From the NCBI RefSeq assembly GCF_017433805.1, contig NZ_JAFRGN010000013.1, positions 248,001-312,000 on the forward strand: DNA of 64,000 nucleotides. Reading direction: 5' to 3'. The stretch comes from Butyrivibrio sp. Lineage in GTDB: Bacteria; Bacillota; Clostridia; Lachnospirales; Lachnospiraceae. A program made the position numbers and the translations under genes. The notes below the pieces were generated by a model. That model did not search any database. It worked only from the letters and a program-made list of their open reading frames with translations, and had not been told where the DNA came from. Numbering within the stretch: position 1 is the first letter of the stretch; each line of letters begins with the position of its first letter. Of the stretch, positions 15,070-24,093 are shown in pieces.

Positions 15070-15462
15070 TCATATCTTCAAATCAAAACCTGACGAAATA
15101 CCAAAATCCACAGGCTTGCCATTTCGGTCAAGTACGTGTCCAGCGATCTTCTCCATCTTTTCTGTCGATAACTGTTTTTCAAGAATAGCGCTCTTCTCAT
15201 TGCCGCCCTGGTTCCCACGCCTGTTGCGGCCACCGTCGCCCATGTACTCATTGCTCCCCTTATTCTGTGCATCGGCATTGGACTCCCCTAGTCCAACATC
15301 CTCTTTCTGAGTAACCTGGCTCCTCTGATTGTCTACTTCCTGATTAAACTGAGCTTGGAAATTGCGCTGATCCATTAAAGGCCTGGCATCTTCTGCGGCC
15401 TTTATTGTACCTACTTCGCTACTAGCAGCCATCACGCCAAAATCAATCCTGTTTATTGACAT
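15070..15462 (-). CDS. Hypothetical small protein of the fla/che locus
   Basis: 130-residue hydrophilic protein with no membrane helix or signal peptide. It opens with MSINRIDFGVMAASSEVG, has a Gln/Asn/Gly-rich disordered middle, and closes with HVLDRNGKPVDFGISSGFDLKI. Similar short proteins follow fapA/sigD in other clostridial flagellar loci (from memory). ATG 15462 is preceded by AAGGAGGGG. A GCCGATAT sequence upstream at 15530 looks like a sigma-28 -10 box but has no matching -35. No function is claimed. Confidence 0.65.
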   Translation of the reverse strand: MSINRIDFGVMAASSEVGTIKAAEDARPLMDQRNFQAQFNQEVDNQRSQVTQKEDVGLGESNADAQNKGSNEYMGDGGRNRRGNQGGNEKSAILEKQLSTEKMEKIAGHVLDRNGKPVDFGISSGFDLKI

Positions 15463-15542
15463 GGTAGACCCCTCCTTCCGAGCTTAATTATATCACGAAG
15501 AGTCGGATATTTCCTCTATTATATTCTATATATCGGCTAAAA

Positions 15543-17120
15543 TTATATTGGAGCCAACCTTACATCTCCTTCTTTTACAACAAATTTACTATATTGGACA
15601 GGTTTTTTAACTATCATTGATAGTTCGCCGATGTTTACTGTTGTTCCAGGGTAAGCTGTACCCTCAACGATTACTTCCGCCTCCTTTTGTTCCGCAAGTT
15701 TTTCCATCAGGTCTGAATATTCCTGTGTATCATCCTGAACCTGCTGGGTTAATGTTTTATTCATGGCTATGAGCTTTTGTACATTTGCCACCTGATCTGG
15801 TGTAAACTTGGCGCCAGCCTTTAGCATCTTGGAAAAGCCATCGATCGTAGGCTTTAAATTCTCAATATTCTTCTGGGCAGCAGCTATATTTTTCTGAAGT
15901 TCTTTAAGTCTTAGCTTAACCTGAGGGTCAGAACCAACTTCAATGATCGTATTGGCTCCCATTTCAGATCCAAGAATCTTGGCCTGAATCTTGTCAGCAG
16001 CTATAACCTTACCACCTGCAATAAAGCCTCTTTTACCAGTAACATTTACTTCTGTTCCGGAAGTTACATTTGAATGAAGGATACATTCACTTGTTATTCC
16101 GCCACCTGCACTAAGCGTTGCGTTTTCAATGAATTTGGAAATGATATTTCCACCAGCTTTTATGTTTCCACCGGCCTTGGCACCACATTCAAGGATTACG
16201 TCAGCGCCTGCATCAAGGGTAGCTCCTTCTACAATGCCCTTAACAACGATGTTACTTCCTGCCTTAACGCTAAAGCCTGTTGCTATAACACCTTTTACAA
16301 CAACGCTTCCCTCGTAATCAATATTTCCGGTAGAAAGATCTACATTTTCAACTGTAAGAACGTCAGATACTGTAACTTTTCCTTCTTTAAGGGTTACATG
16401 TCCTGATTTCTCAGCCGTTAAGGTCATCTTATCTTCAGAAAGAATTGTATTTTTGCCATATTTGATAAAAGCTGACTTAACAGCAGCAGCCTTGATATTC
16501 TCACCTAAAGTGTTGATGCCCGGTTCTCCCGGAACCTCAAGATGAAGAGTTGCAAGAAGATCACCCTCATTGACATTATTAATAAGATTAAGATTGTGAT
16601 AATCTACGCTACCATCTTCTCTAAGGGCTGGCTTTGGACGAAGATTTACATTGAAATGATATTCAACTCTGGCATTCTGGCCCTGCTTAACAGGCTTACC
16701 CTTAGCAACTTCAATCTCTGTACAATACTGTCTTTTTTCAAAGAAAGCGTGTATTGCATCATTTTGAATTCCGTAAACAATCTTCCTGTATGCCAGCGAA
16801 TCCAATACCTCTTTTTCCGTCATGAGCTCTGCGCCCTCTGTCGGAGGATAAAAAACAGCTGTGACAGTCATACGGTCTTTGGAGGACTCAAATCTACAGT
16901 ATTCGCGTTCAGGCATAATCTGCGCTTCTGTAAAAATGACGACCTCTTCATTCTGATTGGCCACAGCTTCGCTTATTTTAACAACGTCATATTCGATTTT
17001 TTTGTCATCAAGATAATCCCTGACGCAGTTTACCTCCAGGGGCGCACCATCATCAGTGGGTTTAAAAACCTTTATTCCAGTTCCGTGATCAGTAATTACC
17101 AGCTGAAAATATCCATTCAT
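15543..17120 (-). CDS. fapA: FapA family (DUF342) protein
   Basis: 525 residues of the DUF342/FapA type. The N-terminal third is mixed alpha/beta. The middle (about 185-390) is a repetitive beta-helix rich in Gly, Ala and Val, with runs such as GSVVVKGVIATGFSVKAGSN and GGNIKAGGNI. A coiled coil follows at 405-490. Members are polymer-like scaffold proteins of uncertain role, often encoded next to flagellar genes; FapA of Vibrio helps place flagellar machinery at the pole. The gene sits between sigD and the SwrB-like region, 21 bases after sigD. Name by family, function uncertain. Confidence 0.75.
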   Translation of the reverse strand: MNGYFQLVITDHGTGIKVFKPTDDGAPLEVNCVRDYLDDKKIEYDVVKISEAVANQNEEVVIFTEAQIMPEREYCRFESSKDRMTVTAVFYPPTEGAELMTEKEVLDSLAYRKIVYGIQNDAIHAFFEKRQYCTEIEVAKGKPVKQGQNARVEYHFNVNLRPKPALREDGSVDYHNLNLINNVNEGDLLATLHLEVPGEPGINTLGENIKAAAVKSAFIKYGKNTILSEDKMTLTAEKSGHVTLKEGKVTVSDVLTVENVDLSTGNIDYEGSVVVKGVIATGFSVKAGSNIVVKGIVEGATLDAGADVILECGAKAGGNIKAGGNIISKFIENATLSAGGGITSECILHSNVTSGTEVNVTGKRGFIAGGKVIAADKIQAKILGSEMGANTIIEVGSDPQVKLRLKELQKNIAAAQKNIENLKPTIDGFSKMLKAGAKFTPDQVANVQKLIAMNKTLTQQVQDDTQEYSDLMEKLAEQKEAEVIVEGTAYPGTTVNIGELSMIVKKPVQYSKFVVKEGDVRLAPI

Positions 17121-17141
17121 TATGATGACCTCGAATTCACA

Positions 17142-17915
17142 TTATCTTGAATTTGTGAGTATTCCCAGATAGTCACCAAGCTTTTCACGCATCTTCTGAA
17201 GCGCCTTGGTATGCAGCTGAGATACTCTTGATTCAGAAACCTCCAACACTTCACTTATCTCTTTAAGCGTCAGTTCTTCATAGTAATATAGTAAAATAAC
17301 TTTCTTTTCTTTATCTGTAAGAGACTCAAGAGATTCTGCAAGCATCTTCTTAAGCTCTTCCTTTTCTATTGCTTCCTCAGGTTTGATAAATCCTGAGCTT
17401 CTGTTATTGGCATCCTCAGGAATGTCGGCACCCTGGTCCATGAACTCATTTAGAGAAACAACGCCAGTTACCTTCATCTGATTCTGCCAGTTGGCATATT
17501 CATCTTCTGAAATCTGCATTTTGGCAGCAATTTCAGCATCTGTAGCTACATGTCCGCCATCTCTTTCAATCTCTCTGATTGCAGCTTCGATCTTTTTCTG
17601 TCTCTGTCTTATTGTTCTTGGTATCCAGTCCATCTTTCTGATCTGGTCAAGAATTGCACCACGAATACGAAGGCTTGCGTAAGTTTCAAACTTAACATCC
17701 TTCATAAGATCGAATTTGTCGATAGCATCAATCAGGCCGAATATTCCATAACCTACAAGATCATCGTACTCAACGTTAAAGCCAAGATACATGCTAAGTC
17801 TGCCAGCTACAAGCTTGACCAGTGGAGCATACTCCAGGATCAGCTTCTCGCGGACATCAGCTGATTTTGTATTATGATATTCTTCCCATAATTTATTTTT
17901 TGCAGCTTCATCCAT
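17142..17915 (-). CDS. fliA: Flagellar RNA polymerase sigma factor SigD/FliA (sigma-28)
   Basis: 257-residue group 3 sigma factor. Region 2 shows LVAGRLSMYLGFNVEYDDLV and GIFGLIDAIDKFD; region 3 MDWIPRTIRQRQKKIEAA; region 4 the helix-turn-helix LTLKEISEVLEVSESRVSQL. It directs late flagellar and chemotaxis genes, and two sites in this window match its promoter consensus (upstream of cheA and fliK). It lies late in the fla/che operon, as in Bacillus, so its level depends on transcription reaching the distal end. No FlgM anti-sigma gene is in the window. Confidence 0.95.
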   Translation of the reverse strand: MDEAAKNKLWEEYHNTKSADVREKLILEYAPLVKLVAGRLSMYLGFNVEYDDLVGYGIFGLIDAIDKFDLMKDVKFETYASLRIRGAILDQIRKMDWIPRTIRQRQKKIEAAIREIERDGGHVATDAEIAAKMQISEDEYANWQNQMKVTGVVSLNEFMDQGADIPEDANNRSSGFIKPEEAIEKEELKKMLAESLESLTDKEKKVILLYYYEELTLKEISEVLEVSESRVSQLHTKALQKMREKLGDYLGILTNSR

Positions 17916-17941
17916 GATCTAGTCCCCAAACATTTAGTATT

Positions 17942-18295
17942 TTAGAATAAAGGGGGATTTTCTTCCTCTTCAGGAACAACATTAAGGCCATCCCCAACCT
18001 CAGCACCCTCTGCTTCCATAGCTGCTCTGGCTTCTTCCTCAAGGCGTCTTGCCTCTTCAATTTCAGCCAATGCCTTTTCATAATTGATATCAACGAATCT
18101 GGTGATCATCTTTTCAACGATCAGACCCAATATCAGGAAAAGAACTACAGAGGAACAAACAATAACAAACCAATCTCCCACTGGATAATGCTTGAAGTAC
18201 GTAAAGATCGCGATGATCGACGTACTACTAAGCACTATCAGTGGTGTGATCAGTTTAGTATTACATTTTTTTAACTCTTCAGTATCGGTATTCAT
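17942..18295 (-). CDS. Small membrane protein of unknown function in the che gene block
   Basis: 117 residues with two hydrophobic helices (about 17-32 and 41-61) and a C-terminal acidic coiled-coil tail (EKALAEIEEARRLEEEARAA, ending EEEENPPLF). It overlaps the cheD stop by four bases (ATGA), so its translation is coupled to cheD, and sigD follows after 26 bases. I do not recognise a family. Its position suggests a motility role, but the sequence shows only membrane association. Confidence 0.65.
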   Translation of the reverse strand: MNTDTEELKKCNTKLITPLIVLSSTSIIAIFTYFKHYPVGDWFVIVCSSVVLFLILGLIVEKMITRFVDINYEKALAEIEEARRLEEEARAAMEAEGAEVGDGLNVVPEEEENPPLF

Positions 18296-18777
18296 ATAAC
18301 CTTCTCTGGTTTTCCAACCGCTCTGATTACAAAATTACCATTCTCAGGATAAAAGATAACCGTTCTTCCATAGGAATCACCTGTATCCTGCGCAAGAACC
18401 GGAATGTTCATTTCTTTTAGCTTCTTTAAGGAAGCCTGAACATTTCTGTCTCCAACTCGCATCGTATTGTTGGTAGATTGGAAAGCAAACATCTGCGCTC
18501 CGCCTGCTATTTTGGCTACAAGCCTCTGCCTGCTTGCTCCCTTAGCAACTATCTGCTTAACGAGTTCTTCAATACCCGTGTCTGCGAATTTGGGAATATT
18601 CGAATTATTTTTTATCTCAGTAGAGTCTGGCAACATAACGTGTGCCAAGCCGCCTATCTTGGTGACAGGATCACGAACAGCTATACCTACACAGGATCCA
18701 AGTCCTAGCGTGGTAATACCGTCGGGGCTAACACAAATATTCAGATCAGCCATACCAACCTTTATTATTTGACTCAT
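18292..18777 (-). CDS. cheD: Chemoreceptor glutamine deamidase CheD
   Basis: 161 residues. CheD deamidates receptor glutamines and, in Bacillus, binds CheC to adjust adaptation. The catalytic pattern is visible: Cys in LGLGSCVGIAV near residue 30, His in GGLAHVMLPDS near residue 47 and Thr/Ser of the third motif. ATG 18777 follows AAGGGG. It lies next to cheC (16 bases), the natural partner. Confidence 0.95.
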   Translation of the reverse strand: MSQIIKVGMADLNICVSPDGITTLGLGSCVGIAVRDPVTKIGGLAHVMLPDSTEIKNNSNIPKFADTGIEELVKQIVAKGASRQRLVAKIAGGAQMFAFQSTNNTMRVGDRNVQASLKKLKEMNIPVLAQDTGDSYGRTVIFYPENGNFVIRAVGKPEKVI

Positions 18778-18792
18778 ATGTCGCCCCTTCGC

Positions 18793-19425
18793 TTATCCAC
18801 TAACATCACCAATTCCAAGTGAAGAAAGAATCTTAGCATAACCATCCACATCAGGCAGCAGGATAAAGTATCCGCTAAGTTTAAGTTCATCAAAAAACTG
18901 AGTCTCGATAAGAAGAATATTGTCACCCATCATTCCAAACTGAATAGCTGGAACACTAAGAATAGCGCCCGCCATATCAATTGCAACGAATGGTATTGAA
19001 GGAACAAGCTTCAAGTTGGTCATCATTGAAAGTGAATTCAGATATGATCCGGTAATGATATTACCAACTTCCTTGAGGGCTGAAAGCTCAACCTCATCAA
19101 AGTCTGCTTCGTCAGGCTTAGGCCCGGTTCCCATAAGCTTATCTACAAGATGTCTTGCAGCAGTTTTGTTCAGAAGGAACATGATAGCTCCATCAATGTC
19201 GCCCTCTACAGCAAGATAAATTCCTGCCATTATCTGCTCAGCTCCACCCATCATGTCGCCAACATCCTTGAAATCAAGGAGTCGTACCTGAGGTACTGCC
19301 ATATCTACCTTGGTTCCGATCATCTGAGCAAGAGCTGTTGTCGCATTCCCAGCACCAATGTTGCCCAGTTCCTTAAGTACATCAAAGTACTGGCTGGACA
19401 TATGGTCCAAACTCATATCACCCAT
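18793..19425 (-). CDS. cheC: CheY-P phosphatase CheC
   Basis: 210 residues. CheC hydrolyses CheY-P and is stimulated by CheD. Two phosphatase motifs of the form E-x3-N are seen in LKELGNIGAGNATTALAQ near residue 18 and LKEVGNIITGSYLNSL near residue 116. Similar motifs recur in FliY of this operon. Start ATG 19425 follows GGAGGAATAAGA. It lies between cheW and cheD. Confidence 0.95.
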   Translation of the reverse strand: MGDMSLDHMSSQYFDVLKELGNIGAGNATTALAQMIGTKVDMAVPQVRLLDFKDVGDMMGGAEQIMAGIYLAVEGDIDGAIMFLLNKTAARHLVDKLMGTGPKPDEADFDEVELSALKEVGNIITGSYLNSLSMMTNLKLVPSIPFVAIDMAGAILSVPAIQFGMMGDNILLIETQFFDELKLSGYFILLPDVDGYAKILSSLGIGDVSG

Positions 19426-19440
19426 TCTTATTCCTCCAGA

Positions 19441-19935
19441 TTAACTAGCGTTTGAAGCTTTCTCTTCCTCTTTCTTTTCAGAAACAACTGCTTCAATATC
19501 AAGTATGGAAACAAGACCACCATCATAGTGTCCAACGCCACTTACAAATGAAGCATTGGTTTTCTGCTTCTTGTCGTCATAACGCATCTTCTCAATGCTG
19601 TTAGAGCCAAGTGTCAGAACCTGATTAACCTGATCTACGATAATTCCAACAAGATCTCCGCCTTCTGTTTTCAGAATAATGATTCTGGACTTATTTGTAA
19701 TCTCATCCTCAGCAAGTCCCATCTTCATTCGAACACTCATAACAGGAACAATCTCACCACGGATGTTGATAACGCCCTTAAGGTATGGATCAACCTTAGG
19801 TACTCGTGTGATCTGCTGCATTCTAACAATATTATCAATGAATTTGATATTTATGCCATACTCTTCATCATCGATTTTGATAACAATATACTGAATAAGT
19901 TCTCCTACATCAGCATTATCTCTAAGTTCATTCAT
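19441..19935 (-). CDS. cheW: Chemotaxis coupling protein CheW
   Basis: 164-residue SH3-like adaptor linking receptors to CheA. The CheW fold is seen from IQYIVIKIDDEEYGINIKFI through VPKVDPYLKGVINIRGEIVPV, the most conserved family stretch, to GDLVGIIVDQVNQVL. A short Lys/Glu-rich tail follows. It lies between cheA and cheC in the usual Firmicutes order. Confidence 0.95.
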   Translation of the reverse strand: MNELRDNADVGELIQYIVIKIDDEEYGINIKFIDNIVRMQQITRVPKVDPYLKGVINIRGEIVPVMSVRMKMGLAEDEITNKSRIIILKTEGGDLVGIIVDQVNQVLTLGSNSIEKMRYDDKKQKTNASFVSGVGHYDGGLVSILDIEAVVSEKKEEEKASNAS

Positions 19936-19979
19936 TTTGCTCTTCTTCCTTTCTAAAAGTTAACGGACTATAGTAACTA

Positions 19980-22115
19980 TCAGAAAATTGAGTTAGTATC
20001 AAGGATAAGTGCGATCTCGCCATCTCCAAGAATTGTAGCGCCGCTGATCAGCTTGCACTTATTTGTATACTTGCCAAGTGGCTTAATAACGATTTCCTGC
20101 TGTCCCATAAGTTCATCGATTACAAGACCTGCAAGTGAATCACCTTTTCTGGCGATAACAACAACCATATCTTCATCAGGAGACTTGGTTGAATCTGTAT
20201 CAAGCACTTCATTAAGTCTTACAAGAGGAAGTACGCTACCACGAAGGTTGATAACTTCCTTATTCTCAACGAACTTAATATCCTTAGGTGATACATCCTC
20301 GATACTCTGAATAGAATCAAGAGGAATAGCATATTTTTCCTGACCGATGATAACCATCAGAGCCTGAATAATAGCAAGTGTAAGAGGAAGTCTGATAACC
20401 CATGTAGATCCTTCGCCGAGCTTAGTCTTAACTGTAACTTCACCGGAAAGTGATTCTACCTTAGACTTAACAACGTCAAGTCCAACTCCTCTACCTGAAA
20501 TTTCTGAAACAACCTTGGCTGTTGAGAATCCAGGATGGAACAAAAGCTCTACACACTGCTTTTCTGTTAAAAGAGCTGCCTGCTCAGGTGAAACAACGCC
20601 CTTTTCAATAGCTTTATTCTTAACTGCTTCTGCATCGATACCATTACCATCATCACCAACCTCGATAACAACGCTGTTACCGTCCTGGAAAGCGTGAAGG
20701 AAAATCTGTCCAACTTCTGGCTTACCACGCTGTGCACGAAGTTCAGCATTCTCAATACCATGGTCAGCACTGTTTCTGATAAGGTGCATCAGAGGATCAC
20801 CAATCTCATCAACAACGGTACGATCCATTTCAGTATCTTCACCAGTCATCGTAAGTTCCATTTTCTTATTAAGAGTCTTATTAAGATCACGGATCATACG
20901 TGGGAATTTCTGAAGTACGCTCTCGATAGGAACCATTCGAACTTTCATGACTGATTCATGAAGGTTTGTGGTTACACTCTCAAGATACTCGATCTGCTCA
21001 TTTACATTGCCGTTACTTACACCAGAAGTATTAGCTGCTGAAATAAGTGAGTTCTTGGCAATGATAAGCTCAGATACAAGGTTCATGAGTACATCCAGCT
21101 TATCAATATCAACACGGACTGTTCTATTAACAACTGGCTTACCAACAGGCTTCTTGCCACCGCCTGCACCACCGCCGCCTGCTGCTGCAGGAGCTGGAGT
21201 ATTTGCTGCAGGTGCAGCTGCTGGAGCTGCTGCAGGTGCTGGAGCTGTCTCAGCTGCTGGTGCTGCATCCTTATCCTCAGCTGGCTTAGCGCCACTAGGA
21301 TCAAATTCTCCAACATCACAGCTCTCAACCTCAGAAACTGCCTTTACAATTTCTTCAATCTTTTCCTTGCCTTCTTCTGTGATCAGAATAAGACTAAAGG
21401 AATATTCAAATTTTTCATCTTCAATATCCTGGGTATTTGGCTCAGAAACAGCAATCTCACCGATTTCTTCGAGCCCTTTGAATACAAGGAAGCCTCTTGC
21501 AGCCTTAAGGATACAAGACTCCTCGATGTGAACAGTCACACCAAAGATCTTCTTGCCCTGTGCTTTTGCTTCCTCTAATGTAGATTTAACAGATGAATCA
21601 AGGCGAATTGCCCTATAATCCGTAGTTCCATCAGCGCCTGGAGCTGGTCCGTCAGAAGAAGCGCCTTCTTCTGCTGGAGCTGCAGCTGCCTCTCCTGCTG
21701 GTGCAGCAGAAGCTGCGTCGCCGCCACTAGCGCCGCCATTTCTAATATCCGCAAGGGATTTAATTATGTTCTGGTGCTCTTCAGTACCCTCGTCCTGATT
21801 CTCTGTAATGCTGTCAACATAGCCCTGAATAGCATCAAGACACTGAAGCAGTACATCGATATCAGCAGATTTGATCTTAATCTTACCTGCACGAACGTCA
21901 GAGAATACATCCTCCATGTCATGAGTAAGATTCTGCATTCTGGTATAGCCCATAGTTCCAGCCATACCCTTCATAGAATGGGCTGATCTAAAGATTTCAT
22001 TGATACAATCCTCATTCTCAGGATCCTGCTCAAGAGTCATGATGTTGTCATTAAGAGACTGAAGGTGCTCTTTTGCTTCATCAAGAAAGACACTTAGATA
22101 CTGGGAAACATCCAT
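19980..22115 (-). CDS. cheA: Chemotaxis histidine kinase CheA
   Basis: 711 residues. P1 domain with phosphoacceptor His46 in RSAHSMKGMAG; an Ala/Pro/Gly-rich linker (about 125-170) and another with a Gly run near 315-330 flank a P2-like CheY/CheB-docking domain; P3 dimerisation (VDKLDVLMNLVSELIIAKN type); ATP-binding HATPase with N box NSADHGIENAE, G1 GDDGNGID and G2 GRGVGLDVV; and a CheW-like P5 domain at the end. It phosphorylates CheY and CheB. A sigma-28 promoter lies in the 142-base gap before it, so cheA and downstream genes may receive extra SigD-driven transcription. Confidence 0.97.
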   Translation of the reverse strand: MDVSQYLSVFLDEAKEHLQSLNDNIMTLEQDPENEDCINEIFRSAHSMKGMAGTMGYTRMQNLTHDMEDVFSDVRAGKIKIKSADIDVLLQCLDAIQGYVDSITENQDEGTEEHQNIIKSLADIRNGGASGGDAASAAPAGEAAAAPAEEGASSDGPAPGADGTTDYRAIRLDSSVKSTLEEAKAQGKKIFGVTVHIEESCILKAARGFLVFKGLEEIGEIAVSEPNTQDIEDEKFEYSFSLILITEEGKEKIEEIVKAVSEVESCDVGEFDPSGAKPAEDKDAAPAAETAPAPAAAPAAAPAANTPAPAAAGGGGAGGGKKPVGKPVVNRTVRVDIDKLDVLMNLVSELIIAKNSLISAANTSGVSNGNVNEQIEYLESVTTNLHESVMKVRMVPIESVLQKFPRMIRDLNKTLNKKMELTMTGEDTEMDRTVVDEIGDPLMHLIRNSADHGIENAELRAQRGKPEVGQIFLHAFQDGNSVVIEVGDDGNGIDAEAVKNKAIEKGVVSPEQAALLTEKQCVELLFHPGFSTAKVVSEISGRGVGLDVVKSKVESLSGEVTVKTKLGEGSTWVIRLPLTLAIIQALMVIIGQEKYAIPLDSIQSIEDVSPKDIKFVENKEVINLRGSVLPLVRLNEVLDTDSTKSPDEDMVVVIARKGDSLAGLVIDELMGQQEIVIKPLGKYTNKCKLISGATILGDGEIALILDTNSIF

Positions 22116-22148
22116 AACCTATTTACCTCCATAAGAAAAGTGATAGAC

Positions 22149-22183
22149 TTCAAAATGTATACTTAATATCGCATACTTTTGAA
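22149..22183 (-). other. Inverted repeat between the sigma-28 site and cheA
   Basis: TTCAAAA-x-GTAT and ATAC-TTTTGAA arms (22149-22183, one bulge) span the expected start of transcription below the sigma-28 -10 box. It could form a 5' leader hairpin or be a protein site. Confidence 0.35.
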
Positions 22184-22187
22184 CATA

Positions 22188-22215
22188 TTATCGGCTTTTT
22201 GAATGGAGGAATTTA
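22188..22215 (-). promoter_or_regulatory. Sigma-28 promoter upstream of cheA
   Basis: On the minus strand TAAA (22212-22215), 16 bases, GCCGATAA (22188-22195), close to the SigD consensus TAAA-N15-GCCGATAT. It lies in the only sizeable gap between cheB and cheA, about 75 bases before the cheA ATG. Confidence 0.65.
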
Positions 22216-22257
22216 GTTAGAGAATATAAAGAAAAGATAAAAAAGTTTTGTTATTCC

Positions 22258-23328
22258 TCAATTCACACCGACATGCATTATTATTTCCTGAGCAACATTA
22301 TCAAGTTTGACAACCTGATCAACTAGCCCAGCTGTTGCTACTGCCTTAGGCATCCCGTATACAGTGCAGGTGCTTTCTTCCTGACCGATAACAAAAACTT
22401 TTTTCTTAGACTTTAGATTCTTGATTCCCTCTGTACCATCTGCTCCCATTCCTGTAAGTACGACACAACAGACCTCGTCGTAATCGGAATCCATTAAAGA
22501 TTCATACATGAAGTTAGCACATGGTCTTACGCCTTCTCTGGTTGGACCATCCATATAGTGAATCGTGCTCTTCCCCCCACTCTTCACTATGTGCATATGC
22601 TTGCCACCTCTTGAGATATAAACCGTTCCAGCGGCTAATACATCTCCTTCAGCTGCCTCTTTGACTTTGACTTCACTAAGTGAATCAAGTCTCTCAGCAA
22701 GTGAAGCGGTGAAACCTTCTGGCATATGCTGTACCAGAACAACGGGTGTTTTCAGATTCTTAGGAAGCTTGGGAATAACAGATTGAAGCGCTCTCGGTCC
22801 ACCGGTAGAACTTGCGATAGCTACAATTCTGTTTCCAGTTATCTTGCTGGCAGATTTGGTTACCAGCTCAACAACCTTTCTTGTTTCCTTAACATCCTCA
22901 ATCGAAAAGGCTTTTACATTGACAGGAGCTTTTGATTCAGCAACCGCTGCCAGAGTGTCAATAAAGTGTTTGGTGAAATCCAAGCCCCTACACTCTGAAG
23001 CTCTGTCTGGTTTATGAACGAAATCCAGTGCACCCAGATCCAAGCAATCCATTGTGACCTTAGCACCTTCTTTGGTGTCTGTACTGGCCATCATAACTTT
23101 TGCTTTTATCTTTTGCTTCTGAAGCTCCTTCAGCATCGTAATTCCGTCCATTCTTGGCATGTTAATGTCAAGAACAACAGCATCATACGTATTCTTTTTA
23201 AGGAGTTCCAGACCTTCAACTCCGTCCTTAGCCTTGTCAACCACCTGGAATCTTGAGTCTGAGTTAATAATATCACTCAGAACAGTTCTCATAAGTGCAG
23301 AGTCATCAATTAATAAAATTTTTCTCAT
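22258..23328 (-). CDS. cheB: Chemotaxis response regulator and methylesterase CheB
   Basis: 356 residues. An N-terminal receiver domain carries phosphoacceptor Asp54 in VVLDINMPRMDG. The C-terminal methylesterase has the catalytic triad motifs SSTGGPRAL (Ser), QHMPEGF (His) and TGMGADGT (Asp). It removes receptor methyl groups, and amidates glutamines less relevantly here because CheD is present. Stop and start of the preceding PilZ gene are adjacent. No cheR is visible in the window. The 142 bases after it hold a sigma-28 promoter. Confidence 0.96.
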   Translation of the reverse strand: MRKILLIDDSALMRTVLSDIINSDSRFQVVDKAKDGVEGLELLKKNTYDAVVLDINMPRMDGITMLKELQKQKIKAKVMMASTDTKEGAKVTMDCLDLGALDFVHKPDRASECRGLDFTKHFIDTLAAVAESKAPVNVKAFSIEDVKETRKVVELVTKSASKITGNRIVAIASSTGGPRALQSVIPKLPKNLKTPVVLVQHMPEGFTASLAERLDSLSEVKVKEAAEGDVLAAGTVYISRGGKHMHIVKSGGKSTIHYMDGPTREGVRPCANFMYESLMDSDYDEVCCVVLTGMGADGTEGIKNLKSKKKVFVIGQEESTCTVYGMPKAVATAGLVDQVVKLDNVAQEIIMHVGVN

Positions 23329-24051
23329 TTACGTTTGCTTCTTTCTTATTTTTCGTTCTTCTTCAAAAATAAAATGAATAATATCTTCTCTTGATGTCTC
23401 GTCTATGTATATATATTGGATACGATGTTCAAACAGTCCTGGCCTGCTCTCAAGTTCACTTACCTTAAGAACATTACATATCATTTCATATTCTTTGTCA
23501 TTGGCATTACCAGGAAGCTTGTATGAACAATAAATAGTACTGCCTTCTTCATATTTGAAATTAGCGACAAATCGTAAACCACCGCCGCTTATATCAACGA
23601 CAACACTTTTCTGAAGCTGATCCCCAGGCTCGAATAGATACTGCCTGTTGGTCTCAAAAGCTTCCTGTTCTTCATGTGAGCATATTCTTGATTTTAGCTC
23701 AAGAGCGCAGCTGAATCTGTAATATTCTCTTCTCTGAAGCTTTGTCAGCTCACTTGTAAGATCAAGCACAAGAATATACATATTGTCGCTTCTATATCTG
23801 TCTACAATCCTCGAAAAGCATTGATATAAACCCTTAGGACTATAGAAGCAAAGGCTATACTCCCCATCAACAGGCAAAAGTACAAGACGCCCCTTTTCAT
23901 ATGGCATCAGAACTTCTATCCTGTCGTCAGAAGTAATATCCATTACCTTGCTCATATATATTTGTCTAGTTCTGGCATCCTCGTCCATCCATATCTTGCC
24001 TGTAGCTTTGAGCTCGACACGATTTCCGGGTGCAATGTAATCAGCAAGCAT
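23329..24051 (-). CDS. PilZ-domain flagellar brake protein (YcgR/YpfA-like)
   Basis: 240 residues with an N-terminal YcgR-type domain and a C-terminal PilZ domain. The cyclic-di-GMP signature is intact: RREYYR near residue 108 and DISGGGLRF near residue 155. Such proteins bind c-di-GMP and slow the motor by contacting FliG/MotA. It lies directly before cheB with no spacer and 42 bases after flhG. This makes motility here probably sensitive to c-di-GMP. Confidence 0.88.
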   Translation of the reverse strand: MLADYIAPGNRVELKATGKIWMDEDARTRQIYMSKVMDITSDDRIEVLMPYEKGRLVLLPVDGEYSLCFYSPKGLYQCFSRIVDRYRSDNMYILVLDLTSELTKLQRREYYRFSCALELKSRICSHEEQEAFETNRQYLFEPGDQLQKSVVVDISGGGLRFVANFKYEEGSTIYCSYKLPGNANDKEYEMICNVLKVSELESRPGLFEHRIQYIYIDETSREDIIHFIFEEERKIRKKQT

Positions 24052-24093
24052 TTATTTGTTTGTCTCCATTTCCTTTATATGTTTGGAAAAAGA

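Noticed and set aside
15527-15540. GCCGATAT on the minus strand after fapA, as a sigma-28 promoter
   Set aside because: The -10 is perfect, but the position 15-16 bases upstream has no TAAA-like element.
16542-17150. 202-codon plus-strand frame opposite fapA
   Set aside because: Antisense shadow of the well-supported FapA frame.
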